A stretch of DNA of 64,000 nt, from assembly GCF_016806835.2 (NCBI RefSeq), contig NZ_CP086114.1, positions 248,001 through 312,000 on the forward strand, given 5' to 3'. Of this stretch, positions 33,440-42,063 are shown piece after piece. A program made the position numbers and the translations under genes. The notes beneath the pieces are model-generated. The model was given only the letters and a program-made list of their open reading frames with translations, was not told where the DNA came from and ran no database searches. The stretch is from Skermanella rosea. Its GTDB lineage: Bacteria > Pseudomonadota > Alphaproteobacteria > Azospirillales > Azospirillaceae. Each line of letters begins with the position of its first letter. Positions within the stretch are counted from its first letter, which is position 1.

Positions 33440-34414
33440 ATGCTGAACACCCGCGTCACCGAGTTCTTCGGCACCAGGCTTCCCATCGTCGCCAGCGGCC
33501 TGCAATGGCTGGCGACCGCGGACTATGCCGCCGCCGCGTCGCGCGCCGGCATCATGGGCTTCATCACCGCCGCCAGCTTCCCCGAACCGGCGGCCCTGCG
33601 GGACGAGATCCGGCGCTGTCGCGACCTCGCCGAGGGTGGGCCGTTCGGGGTCAACGTCTCCATGCTGCCCAAGCTGGTGCAGGGCGACCGCACCGAGGCG
33701 GTGTTCGACCTGATCGCGGAGGAGGGCGTCCGCTTCGTCGAGACCTCCGGCCGCAACCCGGAGCCCTATCTGCCCCGCCTGCGCGCCGCCGGGATGAGGG
33801 TGGTCCATAAGGTCCCGACGGTGAAGCACGCCCGCAAGGCCCAGTCGGTCGGCGTGGACATGGTGGAGGTGATCGGCGCGGAAGCGGGCGGGCACCCCGG
33901 CATGGAGCTGATCGGCACCATGGTGCAGTCGGTCCTGGCCGCCCGCGAGATCACCGTGCCGCTCGTGATCGGCGGCGGCATCGGCACGGGCGAACAGCTC
34001 GTGGCCGCCCTGGCCCTGGGCGCCGACGGCGTGCTGATGGGCACCCGCTTCCTGGTGGCCGAGGAGGTGCGCGCCCACGCCGCCTACAAGGACCGCCTGG
34101 TCGAGGCGCGCGAGACCGACACCACGCTGGTCATGCAGTCGCTGCGCAACACGCTGCGGGCACTCCGCAACGAGACCACGGACAAGATCCAGCAGATGGA
34201 GAAGGAACGCCCCGGCGACCTCGCCGCCCTGCTGCCCCTGGTCTCCGGCAAGCTCGGCCGGCAGGCCTACGAGACCGGCGACATGTCCCTGGGCGCCCTG
34301 TCCCTCGGTCAGTCCGTCATCTTCGCCGACCGCGTCGAACCCCTGGCCGCGATCGTCGCGCGGATCGAGGAGGAGGCGGAGAGGGCGCTGGAGCGGCTGC
34401 GCGGGCTTATGTGA
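33440..34414 (+). CDS. Nitronate monooxygenase / NAD(P)H-dependent flavin oxidoreductase
   Basis: A 324-residue TIM-barrel FMN enzyme of the NMO/2-nitropropane dioxygenase family. It has the FMN phosphate-binding GGIGTGEQLVAALALGADGVLMGTRF and GAEAGGHPG, where the His is the family catalytic base. Members oxidise alkyl nitronates or act as FabK-like or quinone reductases; many in acyl-CoA clusters have unknown substrates. ATG 33440, 10 bp after the crotonase stop and without a strong SD, so probably coupled. Confidence 0.9.
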   Translation: MLNTRVTEFFGTRLPIVASGLQWLATADYAAAASRAGIMGFITAASFPEPAALRDEIRRCRDLAEGGPFGVNVSMLPKLVQGDRTEAVFDLIAEEGVRFVETSGRNPEPYLPRLRAAGMRVVHKVPTVKHARKAQSVGVDMVEVIGAEAGGHPGMELIGTMVQSVLAAREITVPLVIGGGIGTGEQLVAALALGADGVLMGTRFLVAEEVRAHAAYKDRLVEARETDTTLVMQSLRNTLRALRNETTDKIQQMEKERPGDLAALLPLVSGKLGRQAYETGDMSLGALSLGQSVIFADRVEPLAAIVARIEEEAERALERLRGLM

Positions 34415-34439
34415 ATGCCGTAGATGGCCGGCTGCCGTG

Positions 34440-34637
34440 TCAGGCCGCCCAGTCTTCCAGGCGCAATCCCGTCACCCGCCTGAATTCGCCTGTGTTGTGG
34501 GTGACGAGTGTGGCCTGTTCGGCCAGCGCGTGGCAGGCGATCCACAGGTCGTTGGCGCCGATAGGCGTTCCCGCCTCCTTCAGGCGGGGGAACTGTTCGG
34601 CGTAATGGCTCTCGTGTGTACGATAATGTATGTACAT
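34440..34637 (-). pseudogene. C-terminal remnant of a VapC-like PIN toxin
   Basis: The last 65 codons read as a PIN-domain C-terminus: GTPIGANDLWIACHALA contains the conserved Asp and helix, and LVTHNTGEFRRVTGL is the typical end of VapC toxins. The N-terminal half with the first catalytic Asp is missing; upstream the frame enters unrelated sequence. No antitoxin gene is found next to it. It is therefore a degraded toxin, although an ATG is present at 34637. Confidence 0.75.
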
Positions 34638-34860
34638 TAAGAGGTTTGCGCCTCGCCCGCAAACGGCCCGTCGGACGAATGCCGTTGACCGGCCGGACAG
34701 CCGCTTTCGGCTTCCGGAATGCGCTGGCTCGCCTCCGATCCTGAACGGCGAAGGCGAACGACTCCCGTGGAACCGACCTCCGCGATGCTGGGGGCGGGCG
34801 GCGGTCGCGCCTGTAAGAAATCCCGACACCGCGGAAACGGTAGCCCGTTGCGCGCGGTCG

Positions 34861-34902
34861 GGACGCAATAAAGAAACCGGCCCGGAGATGCTTCCGGGCC
34901 GG
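34861..34902 (-). terminator. Intrinsic terminator of the PEP-CTERM gene
   Basis: ccggcccgga (34877-34886) and tccgggccgg (34893-34902) form a perfect 10-bp stem with a 6-base loop. On the minus strand it is followed by tttctttatt. It lies about 40 bp beyond the stop of the PEP-CTERM gene. Confidence 0.85.
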
Positions 34903-34943
34903 GGTCGCGTGTCCGGCGAAGGGGACCTTCGCGGAGCGCGGGG

Positions 34944-35726
34944 TCAGGCCTTCCGGCGGGACCGGCTGGCGACGCCGAGGCCGAGCAGGCCGGCACCCAG
35001 CAGGGCGAGGGTCGCGGGCTCCGGCACCTCGGTCGGGACCTCGGCGACCACCTGCAGCTCCGCCGTGCCGGCCAGCGGCAGGAGGAAGTTCAGGTCCGGA
35101 TCGGCGTTCTGGAAGCTGCTGCTCAGCGTGATCAGGTTGTTGATCCCGAAATATGCGCCGGCCGGTCCGCCGGTGATCTGCAGCAGGCCGTTGCCGTTGC
35201 CGATGATGTTGTCGGAGTCGGCGAAAGCCGTGCCCGAGCTGAACAGGGAGCCCGTCGATCCGGCATTGGGGCCGGAGACCTCTTCCGTCTCGAAGCCGAC
35301 GGCCGTGAGCCACAGGTCGCCGTCGCTGAAGCCCGTCGTGGTCGCCAGGTTGGCGTCGGGAGTGTTGTCGACGTAGAAATTGACGTTGCCGCCCGTGAAC
35401 ACGGTCGTGTTCAGGGTCTCGGTGGTGTCGAACTCCGACACGACGTAGTTGTCGAACGTGTAGGTCAGTTCGCAAGGACCGGGCGAGCAGAAATCGTCGC
35501 CGAACAGGTTGTTGATCTGCGACACGCGGCCGAAGCCGGACAGCGTATCGCCGACGCCGGTCACGAAGGTCTCGGTGAGGTTCGAGAACTTGAAGGTCGT
35601 CTCATTCGGGCCGCCGACGATGACGCCGGCCACCGGGGTCGGAGCCGCCTGGGCCTGGCCCATTCCCAACGCCAGAACGGCGCCGACGGCCGCCACCCCG
35701 AGGCTCTTTTTAATGTGGTTCTTCAT
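34944..35726 (-). CDS. PEP-CTERM sorting domain protein
   Basis: A 260-residue exported protein. It has a signal peptide (about 1-28, ending AQA) and a C-terminal PEP-CTERM signal (VPEPATLALLGAGLLGLG, then a basic tail RSRRK), which is cleaved by an exosortase in species that make exopolysaccharide matrix. The middle is rich in Thr, Gly and Asn, beta-rich, with two Cys in FCSPGPCEL. ATG 35726 follows aaggaggacc. No exosortase gene is in the window. It is a monocistron with its own terminator. The exact role is unknown. Confidence 0.88.
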   Translation of the reverse strand: MKNHIKKSLGVAAVGAVLALGMGQAQAAPTPVAGVIVGGPNETTFKFSNLTETFVTGVGDTLSGFGRVSQINNLFGDDFCSPGPCELTYTFDNYVVSEFDTTETLNTTVFTGGNVNFYVDNTPDANLATTTGFSDGDLWLTAVGFETEEVSGPNAGSTGSLFSSGTAFADSDNIIGNGNGLLQITGGPAGAYFGINNLITLSSSFQNADPDLNFLLPLAGTAELQVVAEVPTEVPEPATLALLGAGLLGLGVASRSRRKA

Positions 35727-35744
35727 CAGGTCCTCCTTACGCAC

Positions 35745-36067
35745 CGCACCCTTGCGGCTTCAAGGACAAAGCACGCAGCGTGCCATGTTCAACTTACCTA
35801 TTAAAATCAATATGTTGTCCGGAACCGGGAAGGCGGCGTCACCCTGATCTGTAAGATTTTCCGACAGGCTTGGCGGGGCGCCTGTCCGCAGCCTTGACAT
35901 CGGAGGAGCGGTCCCCGCGCCCGGACCTCGCCCGTGCATTCACGGCGCCCGCGAAGATGGCGGGATCATTCCCGGCAGTCGGGCTGTTCGACCAGCAGGC
36001 ATGCAGCTCCAGGAAAACCGATGAAAGGCGCCGATCCCCATGATTTCCGCGACACAGGACATTCGCC
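35745..36067. other. Intergenic region between PEP-CTERM and purine permease genes
   Basis: A 323-bp divergent intergenic region. Its left part has an AT-rich patch (about 35790-35822, with tattaaaatcaatatg) suited to the PEP-CTERM promoter. The rest is GC-rich with no clear gene, repeat or riboswitch fold that I can recognise. Confidence 0.5.
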
Positions 36068-37366
36068 ATGCTTGACGGGTTCTTCAAGCTGTCCGACCAC
36101 GGGACCGATCTCCGCACCGAAGTCACGGCCGGCGTCACGACCTTCCTCACCATGGCCTATATCATCTTCGTCAATCCCTCGGTGCTGGCGGTCACCGGAA
36201 TGGATCACGGGGCGGTGTTCGTCGCCACCTGCGTCTCGGCGGCGCTGGGCACGCTGATCATGGGGCTCTATGCCAACTACCCGGTGGCCCTGGCTCCCGG
36301 CATGGGGCTGAACGCCTATTTCTCCTACGGCGTCGTGCAGGGTCTCGGCCATCCGTGGGAGGTGGCTCTCGGCGCCGTCTTCCTGTCGGGCGTGCTCTTC
36401 GTGATCCTCAGCGTGCTGCCGGTCCGGCAGGCGATCGTCAACGCGATACCTCAGTCGCTGAAATTCGCGATTTCCGCGGGCATCGGCCTCTTCCTCGGTA
36501 TCGTCGCGCTGCGCAACGCCGGCATCGTGGTTCCCCATCCCGCGACCATGGTGGCACTCGGCGACCTGACCAGGCCGGAAGCCATCCTGGCCTGCGGCGG
36601 CTTCGCCCTGACGGTGGCGCTGGCATCGCTGCGCCTCACGGGGGCGATCATCCTGGCGCTGCTGGCGACGGCCGCGACGGGGATCCTGACCGGCGTTTCG
36701 CCCTTCGAAGGCATCGTGTCGGCCCCTCCGAGCCTGGCGCCGACCTTCCTTGCCATGGATGTCGGCGCCGCGCTGCAGATCGGGCTGGTCACCATCGTCT
36801 TCACGTTCCTCTTCGTCGATCTGTTCGATACGGCGGGCACGCTGGTCGGCGTGGCGCACCGCGCCGGCCTGCTGGACGAACGGGGGCGCCTGCCGCGCCT
36901 GGGCAAGGCGCTGCTCGCCGACAGCACGGCGTCGGTCATGGGGGCGGCACTCGGCACCTCGACCGTCACCAGCTACATCGAAAGCGCCGCCGGCACCAGC
37001 GTGGGCGGACGTACCGGCCTGACCGCCGTGACGGTCGGCGTGCTGTTCCTGCTCTGCATCTTCTTCGCGCCCCTGGCGGGCAGCGTCCCGGCCTATGCGA
37101 CGGCTCCGGCGCTTCTCTTCGTCGCCTGCCTGATGAGCAGGGGCTTGTCGGAACTGGATTGGGAGGACCCGACCGAATACGCCCCCGGCGTCGTCACGGC
37201 CATCGGCATGCCGCTCACCTTTTCCATCGCGACCGGGATCGGCATGGGCTTCATCACCTACACGGCGATCAAGATCCTGTCCGGCCGCGCCCGCGAGCTC
37301 GGCTTCATCGTTCCGATCCTGGCCCTTCTCTTCGCCGCCAAGTTCGCTTTCTTCCCGATGGGCTAG
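36068..37366 (+). CDS. NCS2/AzgA-type purine permease
   Basis: A 432-residue multi-pass transporter of the AzgA branch of the nucleobase:cation symporters. Family signatures are TFLTMAYIIFVNP, ALAPGMGLNAYF, GIGLFLGIVALRNAGIVV and the later TSTVTSYIESAAGTSVGGRTGL. It imports adenine, guanine or hypoxanthine, probably with protons. It stands alone and is followed by an intrinsic terminator. No purine riboswitch was recognised upstream. Alternative: a related xanthine/uracil carrier, but the AzgA motifs are strong. Confidence 0.93.
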   Translation: MLDGFFKLSDHGTDLRTEVTAGVTTFLTMAYIIFVNPSVLAVTGMDHGAVFVATCVSAALGTLIMGLYANYPVALAPGMGLNAYFSYGVVQGLGHPWEVALGAVFLSGVLFVILSVLPVRQAIVNAIPQSLKFAISAGIGLFLGIVALRNAGIVVPHPATMVALGDLTRPEAILACGGFALTVALASLRLTGAIILALLATAATGILTGVSPFEGIVSAPPSLAPTFLAMDVGAALQIGLVTIVFTFLFVDLFDTAGTLVGVAHRAGLLDERGRLPRLGKALLADSTASVMGAALGTSTVTSYIESAAGTSVGGRTGLTAVTVGVLFLLCIFFAPLAGSVPAYATAPALLFVACLMSRGLSELDWEDPTEYAPGVVTAIGMPLTFSIATGIGMGFITYTAIKILSGRARELGFIVPILALLFAAKFAFFPMG

Positions 37367-37400
37367 CATGCCGGCCGAAAGGGTCCGCGGCTGACCGGAG

Positions 37401-37433
37401 CGGGGCGCCGGATTCCGCCGCCCCGTATTCTTT
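37401..37433 (+). terminator. Intrinsic terminator after the purine permease gene
   Basis: cggggcg (37401-37407) and cgccccg (37419-37425) form a stem with an 11-base loop, followed by tattcttta. It lies 35 bp past the permease stop. Confidence 0.7.
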
Positions 37434-37796
37434 ATACAGAATACCAAATACCAGTATTCATAGTATTCGCTTAGGGGCAGGGCCGATATGAATGCCGTCC
37501 CGTCGTTTTGCAAGGGCCTGTGTTTACTCGAAGATTTTCAACGATCAGTCTTACGTTGCGGAATTTTCCGCCTTCCTACTTATCGGATTGTTGCGCGTGC
37601 ACAGTCCTGGTGCGGTGCAATATTTTAAAAGTTTTTCGATTAACTAAGTTTTTCAGTTGTCAAATATGCCCAATGCCACATACCGTATACCAACGCACCG
37701 GACGACAAGCCGGGCGACATCGAAAAACAGCACCGGCAGGGCCGCTTACGACATGAAATAACGAACCACCCGGCCCGACAGAGGGAGGAGCCTTAG
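37434..37796 (+). promoter_or_regulatory. AT-rich leader/promoter of the Tct transporter operon
   Basis: About 360 bp without a gene, much more AT-rich than its surroundings. Near the left end, gaatac and gtattc face each other (37440-37458) and agtattc recurs about 10 bp later. Near the right end there is a gtatac palindrome in ccgtatacca (about 37683-37693), the kind of core bound by FCD-type GntR proteins. The GntR gene at 42064 would be the obvious candidate. This assignment is inferred. Confidence 0.4.
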
Positions 37797-38825
37797 ATGA
37801 CTGCGACCAAGAAGTTTTCTTGCCTGCAGAAGGCTGCCGCAATAACAACGGCCACGTTCACGAGCGTAATTTTCGGCGCGATGACTTCCACCGCCTTCGC
37901 GTGGGAGCCGACCAAGTCGGTCGAGTTCATCGTCCCCGCCGGCACGGGAGGCGGTGCCGACCAGATGGCCCGGATGATCCAGGGCATCATCCAGAAAAAC
38001 AACCTGACGAAACAGCCCATCGTGGTGATCAACAAGTCGGGTGGAGCCGGCGCCGAAGGGTTCCTCGATGTCGTCGGGTCGAAGCGGAACCCGCACAAGA
38101 TCATCATCACCCTGTCCAACCTGTTCACGACCCCCCTGGCCACCGGCGTTCCCTTCTCCTGGAAGGACATGACCCCGGTCGCGATGCTGGCGCTCGACAA
38201 CTTCGTCCTGTGGGTCAATGCCGAGAGCCCGTACAAGACCGCCAAGGAATATGCCGACGCCGCCAAGAGCGGGGACGCCAACTCCTTCAAGATGGGCGGG
38301 ACCGGGTCCAAGCAGGAAGACCAGATCATAACGGCGGCGATCGAGCAGGGAACCGGCGCCACCTTCACCTACATTCCTTATAAGGGCGGCGGCGACGTGG
38401 CGGCCCAGCTGGTCGGCAACCACATCACCTCGAGCGTCAACAACCCGATCGAGGCCGTGTCACAGTGGCGCGCCGGCGCGCTGCGTCCGCTCTGCGTCTT
38501 CGACAGCCAGCGCATCGACATCAAGGAACCGGTCGCCGACGGCAAGTCCTGGAACGACGTTCCGACCTGCAAGGAAAGCGGCCTCGACGTCGAGTACACC
38601 ATGCTCCGCGGCATCTTCATGCCGCCCAACGTGACCGCCGACCAGACCCAGTTCTATGTCGATCTCTTCCAGAAGGTCCGCGAGACGCCGGAATGGAAGG
38701 ACTTCATGGAGAAGGGCGCCTTCAACAAGAGCTTCATGATCGGCGACGAGTTCAAGTCCTGGCTGACGGCGGCCGAGACCAACCACAAGAGCCTGATGGA
38801 AAAGGCCGGCTTCCTCGCGAAGTAA
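37797..38825 (+). CDS. Tripartite tricarboxylate transporter substrate-binding protein (TctC/Bug family)
   Basis: A 342-residue periplasmic receptor. The signal peptide ends near residue 35 (STAFAWEP). The Bug-family N-terminus VEFIVPAGTGGGADQMAR and the later PYKGGGDVAAQLVGNHI ligand loops are clear. It captures carboxylates for the TctAB permease encoded downstream. ATG 37797 follows gggaggag. This receptor branch keeps unusually many lysines and lacks the usual QPG-type motif, so the ligand may not be citrate. Confidence 0.92.
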   Translation: MTATKKFSCLQKAAAITTATFTSVIFGAMTSTAFAWEPTKSVEFIVPAGTGGGADQMARMIQGIIQKNNLTKQPIVVINKSGGAGAEGFLDVVGSKRNPHKIIITLSNLFTTPLATGVPFSWKDMTPVAMLALDNFVLWVNAESPYKTAKEYADAAKSGDANSFKMGGTGSKQEDQIITAAIEQGTGATFTYIPYKGGGDVAAQLVGNHITSSVNNPIEAVSQWRAGALRPLCVFDSQRIDIKEPVADGKSWNDVPTCKESGLDVEYTMLRGIFMPPNVTADQTQFYVDLFQKVRETPEWKDFMEKGAFNKSFMIGDEFKSWLTAAETNHKSLMEKAGFLAK

Positions 38826-39017
38826 CCGATCCTCCGGCGATCCGGGAGCGGCGCCGCGTCGCCGCCCCCGGAACGTCCCGAAACCCTGCTTCCATGCCTG
38901 CCCGATACCGAACCGGCCGCTTCGGGGACGCCTTCAGTCCCCCTGGGCGGCCCGCCGGGGCCGTGCGCCCGCCTTGCCGGCGCAGTCGAAGGGCAGTTTC
39001 CGAAGGGATGAACTTCC

Positions 39018-39524
39018 ATGAGCCAGCCAAACAGCAACGAGGAGTCCGTCGTCTCGGTGCGGACGATGGAGATCGTCACGGCGGCATTGTTCGCGATCGT
39101 GGCCCTGGTCGTGATGTACGACAGCTCCAGGGTCGGCGCCGGCTGGGCCAGCGACGGCCCCGAAGCCGGCTATTTCCCCTTCTATGTCGGCCTGATCATG
39201 CTGGTGTCGAGCGGCGTCATCCTGGTCAGCAACCTGCTCAACAAGGCACCCAAGGCGGCGACCTTCGTGGAGCGCGGGCAGCTCAAGCTGGTGGTCAGCG
39301 TCCTCGTACCGACCATCGTCTTCGTCGCCGTGATCGGCTTCCTCGGCATCTATGTCGCGGCCGCCATCTTCATCGCCTTCTTCATGAGCTGGCTCGGCAA
39401 GTACCCCGTGGTGAAGATCCTGCCCATAGCGATCCTCATCCCGCTCGCGCTCTTCGTGATGTTCGAGATCTGGTTCCTCGTCCCGCTGCCCAAGGGGCCG
39501 GTCGAAACATTCTTTGGCTATTGA
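39018..39524 (+). CDS. Tripartite tricarboxylate transporter small permease (TctB family)
   Basis: A 168-residue membrane protein with four helices, the small subunit of the Tct permease. The conserved G-x-G-W region before helix 2 (GPEAGYFPFYVGLIML) is present. It follows the TctC-like gene by 192 bp and precedes TctA by 88 bp, giving the canonical C-B-A order. ATG 39018. Confidence 0.9.
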   Translation: MSQPNSNEESVVSVRTMEIVTAALFAIVALVVMYDSSRVGAGWASDGPEAGYFPFYVGLIMLVSSGVILVSNLLNKAPKAATFVERGQLKLVVSVLVPTIVFVAVIGFLGIYVAAAIFIAFFMSWLGKYPVVKILPIAILIPLALFVMFEIWFLVPLPKGPVETFFGY

Positions 39525-39612
39525 ACCGAAAAGCAGAGGAACCGCCGCTCCGGTGCGGCACCGCGACCTGGAGCATGCCACCGGATAATGACGGTCGTCT
39601 CGGAGGGAAGTC

Positions 39613-41130
39613 TTGGACGCTTTGATGAATCTGATGCATGGCTTCGGCGTTCTCGCCGACCCCATGAACATCGTGTACATGTTCGTCGGGATCACGCTGG
39701 GGGTGCTGATCGGCGTGCTGCCCGGGCTGGGCGGCGCCAACGGTGTTGCGATCCTGCTGCCGCTGACCTTCAGCATGTCGCCGACCTCGGCGATCATCAT
39801 GCTGTCGTGCATCTACTGGGGAGCCCTGTTCGGCGGCGCCATCACCTCGGTGCTGTTCAACATCCCGGGCGAGCCCTGGTCGGTCGCCACCACCTTCGAC
39901 GGCCACCCCATGGCCCAGCAGGGCCGCGCCGGCGAGGCGCTGACCGCGGCCTTCACCTCCTCCTTCTTCGGCGCCTTCCTGGCGGTCATCCTGATCACCT
40001 TCCTGGCCCCGGTGATCGCCGGCTTCGCGCTGCGCTTCGGCCCGGCCGAGTTCTTCGCGGTCCAGCTCCTGACCTTCTGCAGCTTCGTCGGCATGGGCAA
40101 GGAATCGCCCTTCAAGGTGCTCACCGCCATGATGCTCGGCTTCGCCCTGGCAGCCGTCGGGCTCGACACCGTCACCGGCCAGCTGCGCATGACCTTCGGC
40201 ACCATCGAGCTGCTGCGCGGCTTCGACTTCCTGATCGCGGTCATCGGCCTGTTCGGCATCGGCGAGATCCTGCTGACCATGGAGGAGGGCCTGGCCTTCA
40301 AGGGCAAGTCGGCCCGGATCAACCCGGCGGTCGTGCTGCACACCTGGAAGCAGCTGCCGAAATACTGGATCACCGCGCTGCGCGGCTCGATCGTGGGCTG
40401 CTGGATGGGCATCACGCCGGGCGGCGCCACGCCGGCCTCGTTCATGAGCTACGGCCTGGCCAAGCGCTTCTCGCGCAACGGCGCCCGGTTCGGCACCGGC
40501 GAGATCGAGGGCGTGGTGGCCCCCGAGACGGCGGCGCACGCGGCGGGCACCAGCGCGCTGCTGCCGATGCTGACGCTCGGCATCCCCGGCTCGCCGACCG
40601 CGGCGGTGCTGCTCGGCGGGCTGCTGATCTGGGGCCTGCAGCCCGGCCCGCTGCTGTTCGTCGAGCAGAAGGAGTTCGTCTGGGGCCTGATCGCCAGCAT
40701 GTACCTGGGCAACGTGGTGGGCCTGATCGTGGTGCTGACCACGGTGCCGCTGTTCGCCTCGATCCTGCGCATCCCGTTCAGCATCATCGCCCCGATCATC
40801 ATCGTGATCTGCGCGGTCGGCGCCTACACGGTCCACAACGCCTTCATGGACATCGCCGTCATGCTGGTGTTCGGCGTGCTCGGCTACGTCTTCAAGAAGC
40901 TGTCCTACCCGCTCGCCCCGCTGGTCCTGGCCCTGGTCCTCGGCGACATGGCCGAAAGCTCGTTCCGCCAGGCCATGCTGCTCTCCCAGGGCGACCTCGC
41001 CATCTTCTGGTCCAACCCCCTGGTAGGATCCATCGTCACCCTCGCCCTCGCCATGCTCTTCTGGCCCGTCATCTCCCTGGCCATCGGCAGGTTCCGCGGG
41101 TCGCCGGCGGCACCGGTCTCCGTCAAGTAA
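39613..41130 (+). CDS. Tripartite tricarboxylate transporter large permease (TctA family)
   Basis: A 505-residue permease with about 12 helices. Family motifs include GVLIGVLPGLGGANGVAILLP near the N-terminus, FGGAITSVLFNIPGEP and the second-half GITPGGATPASFMSYGLAK. The start is TTG 39613, preceded by ggaggga at a good distance; an in-frame ATG lies four codons on. It ends the tctCBA operon. Tct systems use the ion gradient for high-affinity carboxylate uptake. Confidence 0.94.
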   Translation: MDALMNLMHGFGVLADPMNIVYMFVGITLGVLIGVLPGLGGANGVAILLPLTFSMSPTSAIIMLSCIYWGALFGGAITSVLFNIPGEPWSVATTFDGHPMAQQGRAGEALTAAFTSSFFGAFLAVILITFLAPVIAGFALRFGPAEFFAVQLLTFCSFVGMGKESPFKVLTAMMLGFALAAVGLDTVTGQLRMTFGTIELLRGFDFLIAVIGLFGIGEILLTMEEGLAFKGKSARINPAVVLHTWKQLPKYWITALRGSIVGCWMGITPGGATPASFMSYGLAKRFSRNGARFGTGEIEGVVAPETAAHAAGTSALLPMLTLGIPGSPTAAVLLGGLLIWGLQPGPLLFVEQKEFVWGLIASMYLGNVVGLIVVLTTVPLFASILRIPFSIIAPIIIVICAVGAYTVHNAFMDIAVMLVFGVLGYVFKKLSYPLAPLVLALVLGDMAESSFRQAMLLSQGDLAIFWSNPLVGSIVTLALAMLFWPVISLAIGRFRGSPAAPVSVK

Positions 41131-41197
41131 ACGGCGTCCCGCGGGCCGGACGGCAACCGGCACGCCTATCGTGAACGCCCATCGTGAACAGGGAGGC

Positions 41198-41227
41198 GGC
41201 AGGGAACGGCCCCGGCCGTTCCCTGCC
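41198..41227. repeat. Perfect 14-bp inverted repeat after tctA
   Basis: ggcagggaacggcc (41198-41211) and ggccgttccctgcc (41214-41227) are perfect arms with a 2-base loop. It lies between the TctA and TerC genes. The hairpin is very stable but has no U tract on the plus strand, so it may act as a Rho-assisted stop, an mRNA stabiliser or a weak TerC leader element. Confidence 0.6.
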
Positions 41228-41265
41228 GCGGCGGGACGGTCGCGCCCGGAAAACAGAGGTTAACC

Positions 41266-41925
41266 ATGGCCGAGTTCATCACGGCGGACATGCTTTCCGC
41301 CTTCTTCCAGGTCCTCATGATCGACCTGGTCCTGGCCGGCGACAATGCCGTCGTCATCGGCCTCGCCGCCGCCGGCCTGCCCCGCGACCAGCGGAACAAG
41401 GCGATCCTGATCGGGATCATCGCGGCGACGGTGCTCCGCATCATCTTCGCCGGGCTGACCACCCAGCTGCTTCAGATCGTGGGATTGCTGCTGGCCGGCG
41501 GCATCCTGCTGCTGTGGGTGAGCTGGAAGATGTGGCGCGAGCTGCGCGAAGCCCACGAGCGCGACGAGATGGACGCGAACGAGGCCCTGGCCGACGCGGA
41601 CCTCGACCACGACGGCACCGTCGCCGGACACCGCCCGCGCAAGACCTTCGCCCAGGCGGCCACCCAGATCGTCATCGCCGACCTGTCGATGTCCCTCGAC
41701 AACGTGCTCGCCGTGGCCGGCGCCGCCCGCGAGCATCCGGGCGTCCTGATCTTCGGCCTGGCGCTGTCGATCGCGCTGATGGGGCTGGCGGCGACCATGA
41801 TCGCGCGGCTCCTGCAGAAGCACCGCTGGATCGCCTATCTGGGCTTGGCGATCATCCTCTATGTCGCGCTGGAAATGATCTATCGCGGCGCCCTGGAGGT
41901 CTGGCCGGTGGTCAATGGCGTCTGA
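41266..41925 (+). CDS. TerC/YjbE family integral membrane protein (second copy)
   Basis: A 219-residue paralogue of the protein at 1-639, with the same signatures: DLVLAGDNAVVIG and DLSMSLDNVLAVAG, plus the shared KHRWIAYLGL end. It differs by a longer, charged cytoplasmic loop (residues about 92-130, rich in Asp and Glu) between the two halves, which could be a metal-sensing or binding segment. ATG 41266 follows cagagg. It sits between the tct operon and a GntR regulator with no clear pathway link. Confidence 0.92.
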   Translation: MAEFITADMLSAFFQVLMIDLVLAGDNAVVIGLAAAGLPRDQRNKAILIGIIAATVLRIIFAGLTTQLLQIVGLLLAGGILLLWVSWKMWRELREAHERDEMDANEALADADLDHDGTVAGHRPRKTFAQAATQIVIADLSMSLDNVLAVAGAAREHPGVLIFGLALSIALMGLAATMIARLLQKHRWIAYLGLAIILYVALEMIYRGALEVWPVVNGV

Positions 41926-42063
41926 CGCCCGGGCGGACGCCGCGGGCATCCGAAAACCCCGAACCCTGACGCACGGGAGGATCACGACGAAGCTTCGCCG
42001 GGAGTGTCGGACCAAGTCGTTTGCTCCGGAAAACAACTGTCGCCGAGAGGGGCTGGGAAGCCG

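Noticed and set aside
36000-36067. Purine riboswitch before the AzgA-like permease
   Set aside because: No three-way junction with the conserved loop sequences could be recognised in the short leader.
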